Part shown: in pieces, positions 27,457 through 36,049 of the stretch
How the letters are laid out: each line of letters opens with the position of its first letter
Position numbering within the stretch: the stretch's first letter is position 1
NCBI GenBank assembly: GCA_963751395.1
Contig: CAVVUC010000003.1
Span: 686,294 to 750,293, forward strand
Direction: 5' to 3'
DNA length: 64,000 nt
From: CAVVUC01 sp963751395
Lineage (GTDB): Bacteria; Verrucomicrobiota; Verrucomicrobiia; Chthoniobacterales; Chthoniobacteraceae
Program-made: the position numbers and the translations under genes
Notes under the pieces: model-generated
What the model was told of the DNA's origin: nothing
Database searches by the model: none
What the model saw: the letters and a program-made list of their open reading frames with translations, nothing else

Positions 27457-28425
27457 TTAACGAAATCCCACCGCTTTCCTTACCCGGTCTAATGTTCTTG
27501 TGGCGAGTTCGCGGGCCCGCGAGGCACCTTTGGCGAGCACATTTTCGATATTCTCCGGGTCGGCTTCGATCTGCGTCCTGCGCTGCCTCATCGGCTCGAA
27601 GTATTCCCAAATCGCGTTAAACAGCCGCTTCTTGAAATCGCCGTAGCCGATGCCGCCCGCGCGGAAATCTGCCTCCATTTTCTCCACATCGGCCTGCGGC
27701 GCGAAGAGCCGGTAGAGATTCACGATCGACGGAGTTCGCCGGGTCTTTCGGCGCTTCGACCGGCGTCGAGTCGGTGATGATGCCCATGATCTTTTTCTTG
27801 CAGCGCTTTTTCCTCGAGAAACAGCTCGATGGTGTTGTCGTAGCTCTTGCTCATCTTCTGCCCGTCGAGTCCGGGAATCGTCGCAACCGTCGGCAGGATG
27901 CTCGCCTCGGGAATCTTGAAAACCTCGCCGAACATCTGGTTCATCTTCACCGCAAGATCGCGCGTGACTTCGACGTGCTGCTTCTGGTCGCGCCCGACCG
28001 GCACGATGTCGCTGTCGTAAATCAGAATGTCGGCTGCCATCAGCACCGGATACGCGAAGAGCCCGTGCGTTGGGCACGATGCCTTTGGCGAGGTGATCTT
28101 TGTAAGCGTGGCAGTTTTCCAGCATCGGCATCGGCGTGATCGAGCTGAGTATCCACGCCAGCTCCGTGTAGCTCCGGCACATCGATCTGTCTGAAAAGAC
28201 CGCCTTCTCGGGATCGAGCCCGCACGCCAGAAAATCGAGCGCCACCCCGCGCGAATATTCGCGCATCTTCGCCGGATCGCGCACGGTCGTCAGCGCGTGA
28301 TAATCCGCGATGAAATAAAACGCCTCGCCGCGTTCCTGCCATTCGATGGCCGGGCGCATCATGCCGAAGTAATTTCCGATGTGCGGTTTGCCCGTTGGTT
28401 TGATTCCTGAGAGAATGCGCGGCAT
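27457..28425 (-). CDS. trpS: Tryptophanyl-tRNA synthetase, frameshifted
   Basis: Charges tRNA-Trp; class I synthetase. The start MPRILSGIKPTGKPHIGNYF includes the HIGH-type motif (PHIGN). FYFIADYHALTTV and ITPMPMLENCHAYKDHLAKG follow. The middle switches to a second frame near 28060 with MAADILIYDSDIVPVGRDQK (substrate-binding DxVPVGxDQ) and the ATP loop KMSKSYDNTIELF. The end returns to the first frame from about 27760: VNLYRLFAPQADVEKMEADF, GIGYGDFKKRLFNAIWEYFE. Length 323 is normal. The frame changes are again compatible with single-base errors. Confidence 0.92.
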   Translation of the reverse strand: MPRILSGIKPTGKPHIGNYFGMMRPAIEWQERGEAFYFIADYHALTTVRDPAKMREYSRGVALDFLACGLDPEKAVFSDRSMCRSYTELAWILSSITPMPMLENCHAYKDHLAKGIVPNARALRVSGADGSRHSDLRQRHRAGRARPEAARRSHARSCGEDEPDVRRGFQDSRGEHPADGCDDSRTRRAEDEQELRQHHRAVSRGKSAARKRSWASSPTRRRSKRRKTRRTPSIVNLYRLFAPQADVEKMEADFRAGGIGYGDFKKRLFNAIWEYFEPMRQRRTQIEADPENIENVLAKGASRARELATRTLDRVRKAVGFR

Positions 28426-28591
28426 AAGTGCGCGGAGGATACGATTTCAGCAAAATCGTTCCACGAAATTTTTCAGGAAAAAGCGGGGCGAAAAATGACG
28501 CTGCTTGTCAAACTGCCGAAGCGATTAGTTGACGATGTTCGGTTGAGGAAATAGAACCGTGCGAATCCAACTCCTTTAATCCTTAATCAAA

Positions 28592-29941
28592 ATGTCCATG
28601 AACAAGAAAAGCATGTTCGTCACCCCCGACGGCAAGAACCTCATCGTCACCTTCATGCTCGTCAGCTCGCTGTTTCTCCTCTGGGGATTCTGCAACGGCA
28701 TGATCGACGTGATGGACAAGCATTTCCAGACAGGAACTGCACCTGACGCCTGGCGCAGTCCGCCTGGGTGCAGTTCGCGCACTATCTCGGGCTACTTCCT
28801 CATGGCGCTGCCCGCCGGCTGGCTGGCGACCAAGCTCGGCTACAAAGGCGGCATCATCGCCGGTCTGCTGATGGTTGCGGTCGGCGGATTCTGGTTCATC
28901 CCCGCGACGCACATCGCGCAGTTCTGGGCGTTCCTGCTCGGCGTTTGCTTCATCGCCGCCGGACTGACCTTCCTCGAAACCATCGCCAATCCCTACACCA
29001 CCGTGCTTGGCGACCAACAATACGCCGCCACCCGCATCAACCTCGCCCAATCCTGCAACGGCATCGGCTGGATCTTCGGTCCCATCGCCGGCGGCATGTT
29101 TTTCTACGGAAAAGATGCGTCCGGCGCGAGCACCGGCAGCCAGACGCTCTGGATTCCCTACGCCGCCGTCGGCGTCGTCGTTCTCGTGCTCGCCGTCATT
29201 TTCTATTTCGCCAACGTCCCCGACATCAAAATGGAGGACGACTATCACCTCGACGATTCCGACCCGAACGTCTCGCATTCGATCTGGACGCACCCGCATT
29301 TCGTGATGGCCGTCGTCGCCCAGTTCCTCTACGTCGCAGCACAGGCCGGCATCTTCAGCTTCTTCATCAACTACATGACCTCCCAAGTGCCGCCGCTTCC
29401 CGAAGCGTGGACATCCGGTTTCCTCAAGAGCTGGTTTGAAACCGGCAAGGCAGGCGCGCTCGTGTTGAGCGACAAAGGCGCCGCCAACCTCGCCTCGCTT
29501 GGCTTCTTCTGCTTCCTCGCAGGCCGTTTTTCAGGTGCCGGTATTCTGAAAAAATTCTCCGCCCACAAGGTGCTCGGGCTCTACGGCCTCATCAACGTCA
29601 TCATCTGCCTGCTGGTCTTCCTGAAGCTCGGCTGGCTCTCGGTGGCCTGCGTGTTCCTGAGCTACTTCTTCATGTCCATCATGTTCCCGACCATCTTCGC
29701 GCTCGGCATCCACGGCCTCGGCGTGCGCGCCAAGAAAGCCTCCTCGTTCATCGTCATGGCGATCATGGGCGGGGCGATCCTGCCGAAGCTCATGGGTGCC
29801 GTCGGCGACAAATACGACATGTCGCGCGCGTTCATCGTGCCGCTGGGCTGCTTCGCGTTCGTGGCCTTCTACGGCTATAACTGGTCCAAGCTCGCCAAGA
29901 CGGACGGAGTGCGCGGCCTCTCGACCACCGGCGGGCATTAG
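28592..29941 (+). CDS. FucP-like sugar:proton symporter (MFS), frameshifted near the N-terminus
   Basis: Twelve-helix major-facilitator carrier of the fucose/glucose-galactose permease group, bringing L-fucose, L-rhamnose-like or other hexoses across the inner membrane with protons. LIVTFMLVSSLFLLWGFCNG then MIDVMDKHFQ is the family start (FxLWGFxxxxxDxLxxHFQ). A double shift between 28730 and 28775 scrambles about 14 residues, after which YFLMALPAGWLATKLGYKGG continues. ITGLTFLETIANPY-type block is present (AGLTFLETIANPYTTVLGD), then RINLAQSCNGIGWIFGPIAG. The last helices read IFALGIHGLGVRAKKASSFI and VMAIMGGAILPKLMGAVGD. At 449 residues the length is normal. It lies at the edge of the carbohydrate region. 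Confidence 0.88.
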   Translation: MSMNKKSMFVTPDGKNLIVTFMLVSSLFLLWGFCNGMIDVMDKHFQTGTAPDAWRSPPGCSSRTISGYFLMALPAGWLATKLGYKGGIIAGLLMVAVGGFWFIPATHIAQFWAFLLGVCFIAAGLTFLETIANPYTTVLGDQQYAATRINLAQSCNGIGWIFGPIAGGMFFYGKDASGASTGSQTLWIPYAAVGVVVLVLAVIFYFANVPDIKMEDDYHLDDSDPNVSHSIWTHPHFVMAVVAQFLYVAAQAGIFSFFINYMTSQVPPLPEAWTSGFLKSWFETGKAGALVLSDKGAANLASLGFFCFLAGRFSGAGILKKFSAHKVLGLYGLINVIICLLVFLKLGWLSVACVFLSYFFMSIMFPTIFALGIHGLGVRAKKASSFIVMAIMGGAILPKLMGAVGDKYDMSRAFIVPLGCFAFVAFYGYNWSKLAKTDGVRGLSTTGGH

Positions 29942-29945
29942 CCGG

Positions 29946-30072
29946 GAATGACGAATGACGAATGACGAAGGAAGCCTGAAGCTCGAATGACGAAACGAAA
30001 ATAGCCGCCCAGTGTTGGCGAAGCCCGTCATTTGGGCTTCGTCATTCCTTCGTCATTCGAGCTTCGTCATTT
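29946..30072. repeat. AATGACGA tandem and inverted repeat
   Basis: GAATGACGA occurs three times from 29946. A second copy, GCTCGAATGACGAA (29981-29994), is mirrored by TTCGTCATTCGAGC (30049-30062), and GAAGCCC/GGGCTTC (30020-30040) forms an inner hairpin. The block lies between convergent genes and reaches into the last codons of the nuclease gene at 30042. Very similar text is familiar from other intergenic spacers of this phylum. Confidence 0.65.
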
Positions 30073-31115
30073 TCCGCCTGCTCCTTCGACTCCGATTTCG
30101 TGGCAAAAAACTTCCCGAGCGGCGAAACGAGATTCCCCGGCAGCGGACGTACACGCTCGAAAATGTGCGGCGCGAGCGGCGTCGCAGTCTCGTAGCCCGC
30201 AAACATCATCTCCAGTTTCGCGTCGAGATTGTCGATGTGATGCAGCGCGAATGCCTCCGGCGTTTTCGGATCGACCGGCGAACCGAACTGCTTTTCGCCG
30301 TGATGCGCCGCGATCAAGTGCAGCACATGCAGGCGCACGTCCTCGGAGTGCGGGTCGAGTCCGGCCCACGGCGTGAGATCAAGCCTGCGCCAGAGCGCGT
30401 TCACCACTTCGATGCCGATGGTGATATGCCCGAGCAGTTCGCCGGTTTCACTGAACGGCATCGTGAACCCGCTCTCCGGCATCACGTTTTCCCAAAGCTT
30501 CCCGCAGTCGTGCAGCAGCACTCCGGTGATCAGCAGATCGCGGTTCAACTGCGGATAAACCTGCGCGACCACCTGCGCCGTGCGCATCATCTGCGCCGTG
30601 TGCTCGACCAGTCCGCCGCGCCGCGCGTGATGATAATTGCGCGCCGCCGCCGTGCGACGAAACCGCCCGCCCCATTCATCGAGAAACGCCAGCCCCAGCG
30701 CGCGCAACCGCGGATCAACAAGATTTCCGACCGTCTCCGCAATGAAATCGTAATCCGCCTTTTGCTTCTCTCGCAAACCCGCCGGCCCCAAAAGCAGCGC
30801 GTCGCGCTCTTCCTCGCTCAATGGGCGCGACACCCAGCGTTTCGCGTCGAGGCCGAACGCGCCGTTGTTCGCAAACTCGCCACTGACTTCGAGAAAGTCG
30901 GCGCGCTTCATTTGCTCGCATGGCGCGAAGTTCGGCGAATCGCTCCAGGCCCGCAGCGTCAGCTTAGCCTCGCCGTCCGTGAGCATGAGTTCCCAATACG
31001 GCTTGTGATCGCGCGTTTCCTTTCGCGATAGCCCATCAACCTGTCCATGGATCGTCGCCTCAACGCGACCCGTAGAAGCCGCACGTTTCAAATTCGCAAT
31101 GCTCAGGATTTCCAT
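30042..31115 (-). CDS. YhaM-like 3'-5' exoribonuclease (OB-fold plus HD domain)
   Basis: Predicted nuclease that trims RNA or single-stranded DNA from the 3' end. It starts MEILSIANLKRAASTGRVEA. The N-terminal OB fold (about 15-105) has WELMLTDGEAKLTLRAWSDS. The HD domain has YHHARRGGLVEHTAQMM, LLITGVLLHDCGKLWE (HD pair) and HLIAAHHGEKQFGSPVDPKT, so all metal ligands (H...HD...H) are seen, followed by EAFALHHIDNLDAKLEMMF. This is the YhaM/CMP-binding-factor arrangement, at 357 residues. The last ten residues (ENDEARMTKE) come from an intergenic repeat and are probably not part of the ancestral protein. The frame is intact. Confidence 0.85.
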   Translation of the reverse strand: MEILSIANLKRAASTGRVEATIHGQVDGLSRKETRDHKPYWELMLTDGEAKLTLRAWSDSPNFAPCEQMKRADFLEVSGEFANNGAFGLDAKRWVSRPLSEEERDALLLGPAGLREKQKADYDFIAETVGNLVDPRLRALGLAFLDEWGGRFRRTAAARNYHHARRGGLVEHTAQMMRTAQVVAQVYPQLNRDLLITGVLLHDCGKLWENVMPESGFTMPFSETGELLGHITIGIEVVNALWRRLDLTPWAGLDPHSEDVRLHVLHLIAAHHGEKQFGSPVDPKTPEAFALHHIDNLDAKLEMMFAGYETATPLAPHIFERVRPLPGNLVSPLGKFFATKSESKEQAENDEARMTKE

Positions 31116-31243
31116 TTGCGGATCAGGCTACGACAGAACGGAAATCGAATCAGCGAAAATTTCGCCTCTCGTTCCCAAGTTCGCCGTCGAATTCCCCGAT
31201 TCTTTTTTGCCAAGTGATTGCTGCATCATGTAGAACACAAAAA

Positions 31244-32686
31244 ATGAAACCCCTCGCTAACACCCTATCGCGGATCACCGGCGCATTTCTTTTCTGTTCG
31301 AGCCTGTTGTCATTGGCGAATGGCAAAAGTGCTGCGTCCCCGCCACAGGTGCGCGTGGCCTGCGTGGGCGACAGCATCACACTGGGCTCGGGCACGAAGG
31401 TCTCGCGGTTCGACTCCTATCCCGCACAGTTGCAGCGGATGCTCGACCCCGAAAAGTGGCTCGTGCAAAACTTCGGCGTCAGCGGCGCCACGCTGCTGAA
31501 CCAAGGCGACAGACCCTACCAGAAGCAGAGGCTGTTTCAGGACGCGCTGAATTTCAGGCCCGACGTGGTCATTATCATGCTCGGCACGAACGACTCGAAA
31601 CCGCAGAACTGGCGGCTCAAGGACCAGTTCACCGCCGACTACAAAAACCTCATCGCCAAGTTCAAGGCGCTGCCGGGCAAGCCGCGCATCTACGTCTGCC
31701 GCCCGCCTGCCGTCCCCGGCGAAGGGAACTTCGGCATCAACGAGCCAGTGATCATGGAGGAGATTCCGCTCGTGGACGCGATCGGCAAGGATGAGCATGC
31801 GGAGGTCATTGACATGCACGCCCCGCTGCTGGGAAAAGACGCGCTGTTGCCTGACCGCGTGCATCCAAACAATGACGGAGCGAACCTGCTCGCGAGGACG
31901 GTATATCGCACGCTCACGGGCAAGGGATTTTCCGGCACGCTCAACCCGTTGCTGTATTCGGAGTGGAGGGGCTGGCGACGGATTGATTTTATGGCGAACG
32001 GCCGGGCCGCGTCGCTCGTGCTGCCAAAGAAGGCCGCGCCAGGCCGTCCGTGGATTTGGCGAACGGAGTTTTTTGAGACCGAGCCGCAGGGCGACCTCGC
32101 GCTGCTGGAGCAAGGCTGGCACGTCGCTTACGTGAACATTCAAAACATGTATGGCTCGCCCGCCGCGATCGACGCGATGGACAATTTCTACGCGCAAGTC
32201 GTAAAGGAATACCACCTCGCACCCAAAGTGGTGCTCGAAGGATTCAGCCGTGGCGGACTTTTTGCATTCAACTGGGCGGCGCGCAATCCGTCCCAAGTCG
32301 CGTGCATCTACGTGGACGCGCCGGTGCTTGATTTCAAAAGCTGGCCGGCAGGCAAAGGCAAAGGACAAGGTTCTCCGCAAGACTGGCAGCGCCTCCTCTC
32401 GATTTACGGTCTGACCGAAGAACAGGCGCTCGTCTATCCGCTCAACCCCGTGGACAACCTGAAGCCGCTCGCCGCCGCAAAAATTCCCATCCTGAGCGTG
32501 TGCGGCGACTCCGACAAAGCGGTGCCGTATGAGGAAAACACACAGCTCGCGGAAACCCGCTACAAGGCGCTTGGAGGAGTATTCCAGGTCATCATGAAAC
32601 CCGGCGGCGACCACCACCCGCACAGCCTGAAGGACCCAAAACCGATCGTTGATTTTATCCTGAGCCACGCGCAACCCGCTTCTTAG
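31244..32686 (+). CDS. Secreted SGNH esterase fused to an alpha/beta hydrolase
   Basis: Two hydrolase domains in one exported protein of 480 residues. The ATG at 31244 gives a signal peptide (MKPLANTLSRITGAFLFCSS, then LLSLANGKSAA). Domain 1, about 35-230, is SGNH/GDSL: ACVGDSITLGSG (nucleophile Ser), VVIIMLGTNDSK (Asn), and the catalytic Asp-His pair in LLPDRVHPNNDGANLLA. Domain 2, about 245-478, is an alpha/beta hydrolase with nucleophile elbow GFSRGGLFAFNWAARNPS, an acid in ILSVCGDSDKAVPYEENT and a late His in PGGDHHPHSLKDP. This pairing suits removal of acetyl or other acyl groups from plant cell-wall sugars, in line with the pectin genes nearby; substrates are inference. The frame is intact. 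Confidence 0.85.
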   Translation: MKPLANTLSRITGAFLFCSSLLSLANGKSAASPPQVRVACVGDSITLGSGTKVSRFDSYPAQLQRMLDPEKWLVQNFGVSGATLLNQGDRPYQKQRLFQDALNFRPDVVIIMLGTNDSKPQNWRLKDQFTADYKNLIAKFKALPGKPRIYVCRPPAVPGEGNFGINEPVIMEEIPLVDAIGKDEHAEVIDMHAPLLGKDALLPDRVHPNNDGANLLARTVYRTLTGKGFSGTLNPLLYSEWRGWRRIDFMANGRAASLVLPKKAAPGRPWIWRTEFFETEPQGDLALLEQGWHVAYVNIQNMYGSPAAIDAMDNFYAQVVKEYHLAPKVVLEGFSRGGLFAFNWAARNPSQVACIYVDAPVLDFKSWPAGKGKGQGSPQDWQRLLSIYGLTEEQALVYPLNPVDNLKPLAAAKIPILSVCGDSDKAVPYEENTQLAETRYKALGGVFQVIMKPGGDHHPHSLKDPKPIVDFILSHAQPAS

Positions 32687-32689
32687 AGC

Positions 32690-32961
32690 GTGTCATGCAC
32701 TTTGACATGGCGGGAGGCAATGGTTGTCCCGGAGGGACACTGGAAATTAGCCGGTGGTGCAGCGAGGAACGAGCGCAACCACCGGGTTCCGAGAAAAAAG
32801 CGGGTCGCGCCCCCGCGGGGCGCTGGAACCTGCGGGTGCCAGCCAGTTTCCACCGCCCCATCCGGGGCGGAATCCTCTGTGGATGTGGGTTCCGGTGGTT
32901 GCGCTACGCTTCACCACCGGCTAATTTCCACAACGCCTCCGGCGTCAAAAGTGCATGACAC
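32690..32961. repeat. MITE-like element with terminal inverted repeats
   Basis: The ends are GTGTCATGCACTTTGAC (32690-32706) and GTCAAAAGTGCATGACAC (32944-32961), inverted copies differing by one base gap. Inside, GGAAATTAGCCGGTGGTG (32742-32759) pairs with CACCACCGGCTAATTTCC (32912-32929), and AGCGCAACCACCGG pairs with CCGGTGGTTGCGCT. The 272-base unit could fold into one long stem. No gene is inside. It is most likely a non-autonomous mobile or REP-type element. Confidence 0.65.
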
Positions 32962-33017
32962 TCTTTAGACGTGGCGGGCAGCCTGCACAAATTCGTCCCG
33001 CTGCTGTTCACCCGACT

Positions 33018-33176
33018 ATGAAAGCATGCCGACTTTTTCCAGCAACCGCCCTGGGCGTCATGCTCACGTTCTCCCTGCAAGCCGCCGATGCTCCTCCTGC
33101 GAATCATTCCGGCAATCCCGATGTCGGTGGCCTGAAGGTTCGCGACGCGCCCCCCCATTGCCAACTGCTTTGTTAA
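33018..33176 (+). pseudogene. N-terminal stub of a secreted protein
   Basis: MKACRLFPATALGVMLTFSL then QAADAPPANHSGNP is a clear signal peptide and mature start, but the frame stops after 52 residues, ten bases from the end of the convergent GH106 gene. A run of C's near 33150 could be the point of a frame error, though no room is left for a full gene. The mature start resembles GH43-type secreted glycosidases (NHSGNP), which is only a hint. Best read as a gene cut off by rearrangement. Confidence 0.45.
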
Positions 33177-33185
33177 CACTTGGAG

Positions 33186-35992
33186 CTATTCTTTGTTCCC
33201 TTCGCGCAACAGCTTCACCGGACCGATCAGGCCGGACTTGAGCAGCGGCGTATCGGACTTGAATGGCTGCCATGTGCTGTAGGTGAAGCGCCCGGATTCG
33301 GGCAGGCCGGCATCCCCGATCATGCGGTTCGGCCAGAGGTTGACGACGCTGATTTCAAGCGCGTTGTCTCCGGGTTTGACGGCATCCGTGATGTCCACGC
33401 GGAAGGGCGGCTTCCACAGGATGCCGAGGTCTTTGCCGTTGAGTGTGACATGCGCCATCACCTTCACGTCGCCGAGGTCGAGATAAAGAGGCCGGCCTTT
33501 GGCAATCGACCCGGCGGGCGCGGCGAAGGTCTTGAGATAAGTCGCCGTTCCGGAGAAATGTTTCACGCCCTCGTCAGTCAAGTCGCTCCAAGAGATCAGC
33601 GGGTCGAGCGTGACTTTTTCCGGCGCGCCCCATTTTGGCGGGAAGCGCAGTTCCCACGGGCCGGTGATTTCGGCGAAGGCATTCAGCTCCGGGAAATTCT
33701 TCGCGGCCGTTGTTTGCGGCTGACCGGGTTTGCGAAAGACGATGAAGCAACTTTCCGCTGGCTCGAAGCGCAGCGGCACGATGGTTCGCCCGCCGGCGGT
33801 TTGTAAAAACTCCGGCAATGCCCGGATCACGCCGCTCTCCGGCTCCCACTGCTCCGGCTGCTTTCCCGTTATGCGGAAGCTGCACGCGGTTTCCCGCGCG
33901 AGCACGGAAGGGTTCGCCACAAAGTAAATGTCGGCGTCGGCGGTGCGCCGGTGAATCCAGTTCAAACTCGCGTCAGCCGTGAAGTCCGGGGCGGTGTCGA
34001 GCTTTTGCAGAATGGCTTCGAGCGGCTCGCCGCAGAAGACACGGCCTTTGCCGAATGTGTTTTCCGTCGCCGTTTTCCCATCGCATTTACCCCAAATTTC
34101 ATCGGCGAGTTTTTTTACCCCGGCATCGCAGTGCGGATAATCGGCAAGGCTCGGCGAAGCCGTCGGGCGCATCCCGATGACGGTTGCGCCCGCCTTCACG
34201 AGTTGGCCGATTTTTTTTACAAGCCCTGGAGTCATCGCCTTTTGCTCGGGCAAGACGAGAGCGCGGTAACTCATGCCGTCGGGAAGAACCAGGCGTCCCT
34301 CCTTCACGGAACAACGCGCGACGAGTGCCTCGGCGCTGATTTCATCGTAGCGCCAGCCCTCGGGCGGAGGGGCTGCCGGCTTGAAATACGATTGGTTCGG
34401 CACTTGCGGGCGAAGGTAGAGCAGATCCGCGACGAACAAACCCTGCCGCAGCATGAACTGGCAGCGCGCGAGATATTCGTGCCACGGCTTGCTGAATTCC
34501 CACCACGTATTCGTGCGCTCGTAGTGCAGTCCCCACGGCCCCATCGTGACGCCGGGCGCGCGGTCGAGATACGGCTGGTGCGCGTAGCGATGGAACACGA
34601 AACGGTTCACGCCTTGCGCGAATTCATAGTCGCCGAGCCACTTGATCGTGGCCGGGTGCTGCCCCCAAAGTTCGCTGTCGTCTGCGGTGAACGCCTCCGC
34701 TCCGACAATCGGTTTTCCGAACACATGCGCCACGGAGGCCATCTCCGCGCCTTTGTCCAGCGTCTCGCGCCAGCCCCAGCGCGTTGTTGTCCAGAATTCC
34801 GTCATCGGTTCATCGGCGGCGGCGGTGTAGGTCGCCTCGTCGCCGAACGGCAGGTTGTAGCCTTCGAGCGAAAAGCGGAGTCCGTTTTCGTGGGCGAGTT
34901 GCGCGATGCGTCCGGTGTAATTCTCCGCGAGCAGTTCGGAGATCGTCTGGTAGAAATCCCAGCGAAACCTGTCGGCAAGCGCCTTTCCGCCGACGTTGCA
35001 CAAAAAGCGCGTCCCATTTTTCCCGTTCACTTTCTCCGTCGCCGTCGCCGTGACGCACGGTAAAAACGGCAGCGGATCGTAGCCGCGCCGTTTCCGAAAT
35101 TCCTCACGCAACTTCGGCGTCCAGTTCTGCGAGCCAACTTCCCAGCTATCAATGTGCGTCGTCGCGAGCGACTTGCCCGCGAGCGGCCCGACATCGGCGA
35201 TGAGCTTTTTCATCATGCCCGCGAAATGCACATCCATTGCTGCGGCGCTGAGCTTGTCACATTCGAGGCCGTTGCCGCCGACGACTGGCGGACGCGTGCT
35301 CGATCCGGTGCTCGTGTGGCCGATGCGCTGGACCGTCCACTTTCCATCCGGCACATCCCACGCGAGGTGTCCGTCCGCATTCATCTTCGCAGTGAGGTCG
35401 ATGACCTTCTCGCGCTCGACTTCGCCATTTTCCATTTCGGGAAAGCAAGCACCGCGATGTCGCGGTAGAAGTCCTCGTAAGCAACAATACTGTCGTGTGC
35501 ATCGCGGGGACGCGCTTCCTGTTTGGTAACGGGCTTTGACAGCACCGCATCGAAATGCAGCGGCCCCGCGATGCTCGTGCCGCTCGTGACGAGCTTCTGC
35601 ATCGAGAGTTCCGGCGTGATCCACGGCCCGCTGCTGCCGCACCAGCCGGGGGCGTTGGTCATGTTGATCTCAAGACCGAGCCGCGCTGCTTCCTGGACGG
35701 CAAACTTGAAAAGCCCGCGCCACTCGTCGCCCATGAACGTGGCCTTGCCGGCGGGCGGCGCGAATTTTTGCACGACATCCATGATGAGGCAGCCGCCGAT
35801 GCCGACTCGCTGCATCGCTTCAAGATCAGCGCTGATTCCTTCCTTCGTCACGTTGCCGTTGTTCCAAAACCAATACACCCACGGTCTGGCCGAGTCGGGC
35901 GGATGGACGAAGCTTTGCTCCAACTCTTCCGCGCGAGCCAAGCCTGCAACCAACAAAAGCAATCCTGTTAGCAAGCAGACGAGCTTTTTCAT
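33186..35992 (-). CDS. GH106-family alpha-L-rhamnosidase, one frameshift
   Basis: Predicted exported enzyme removing alpha-L-rhamnose from pectin (rhamnogalacturonan) or related glycans. It starts MKKLVCLLTGLLLLVAGLAR (signal peptide). The family block follows: HPPDSARPWVYWFWNNGNVT, KEGISADLEAMQRVGIGGCL, INMTNAPGWCGSSGPWI. A shift near 35445 joins this to MNADGHLAWDVPDGKWTVQR, DSWEVGSQNWTPKLREEF and LAHENGLRFSLEGYNLPFGD. The C-terminal jelly-roll part has YLDLGDVKVMAHVTLNGKDL then GILWKPPFRVDITDAVKPG. Total about 935 residues, normal for GH106. The neighbouring PL4 lyase fits rhamnogalacturonan-I as substrate. Confidence 0.87.
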
Positions 35993-36049
35993 TTTGCAAT
36001 CACCTCATTCACCCGCTCGATATGCTTCATTCCGAGGAGGATGTCACGA

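Noticed and set aside
31310..32674. Long minus-strand open frame of 454 codons
   Set aside because: It is antisense to the SGNH/alpha-beta hydrolase fusion, whose motifs are unmistakable; the antisense product is Arg/Val-rich with no domain, as expected from GC-rich third positions.
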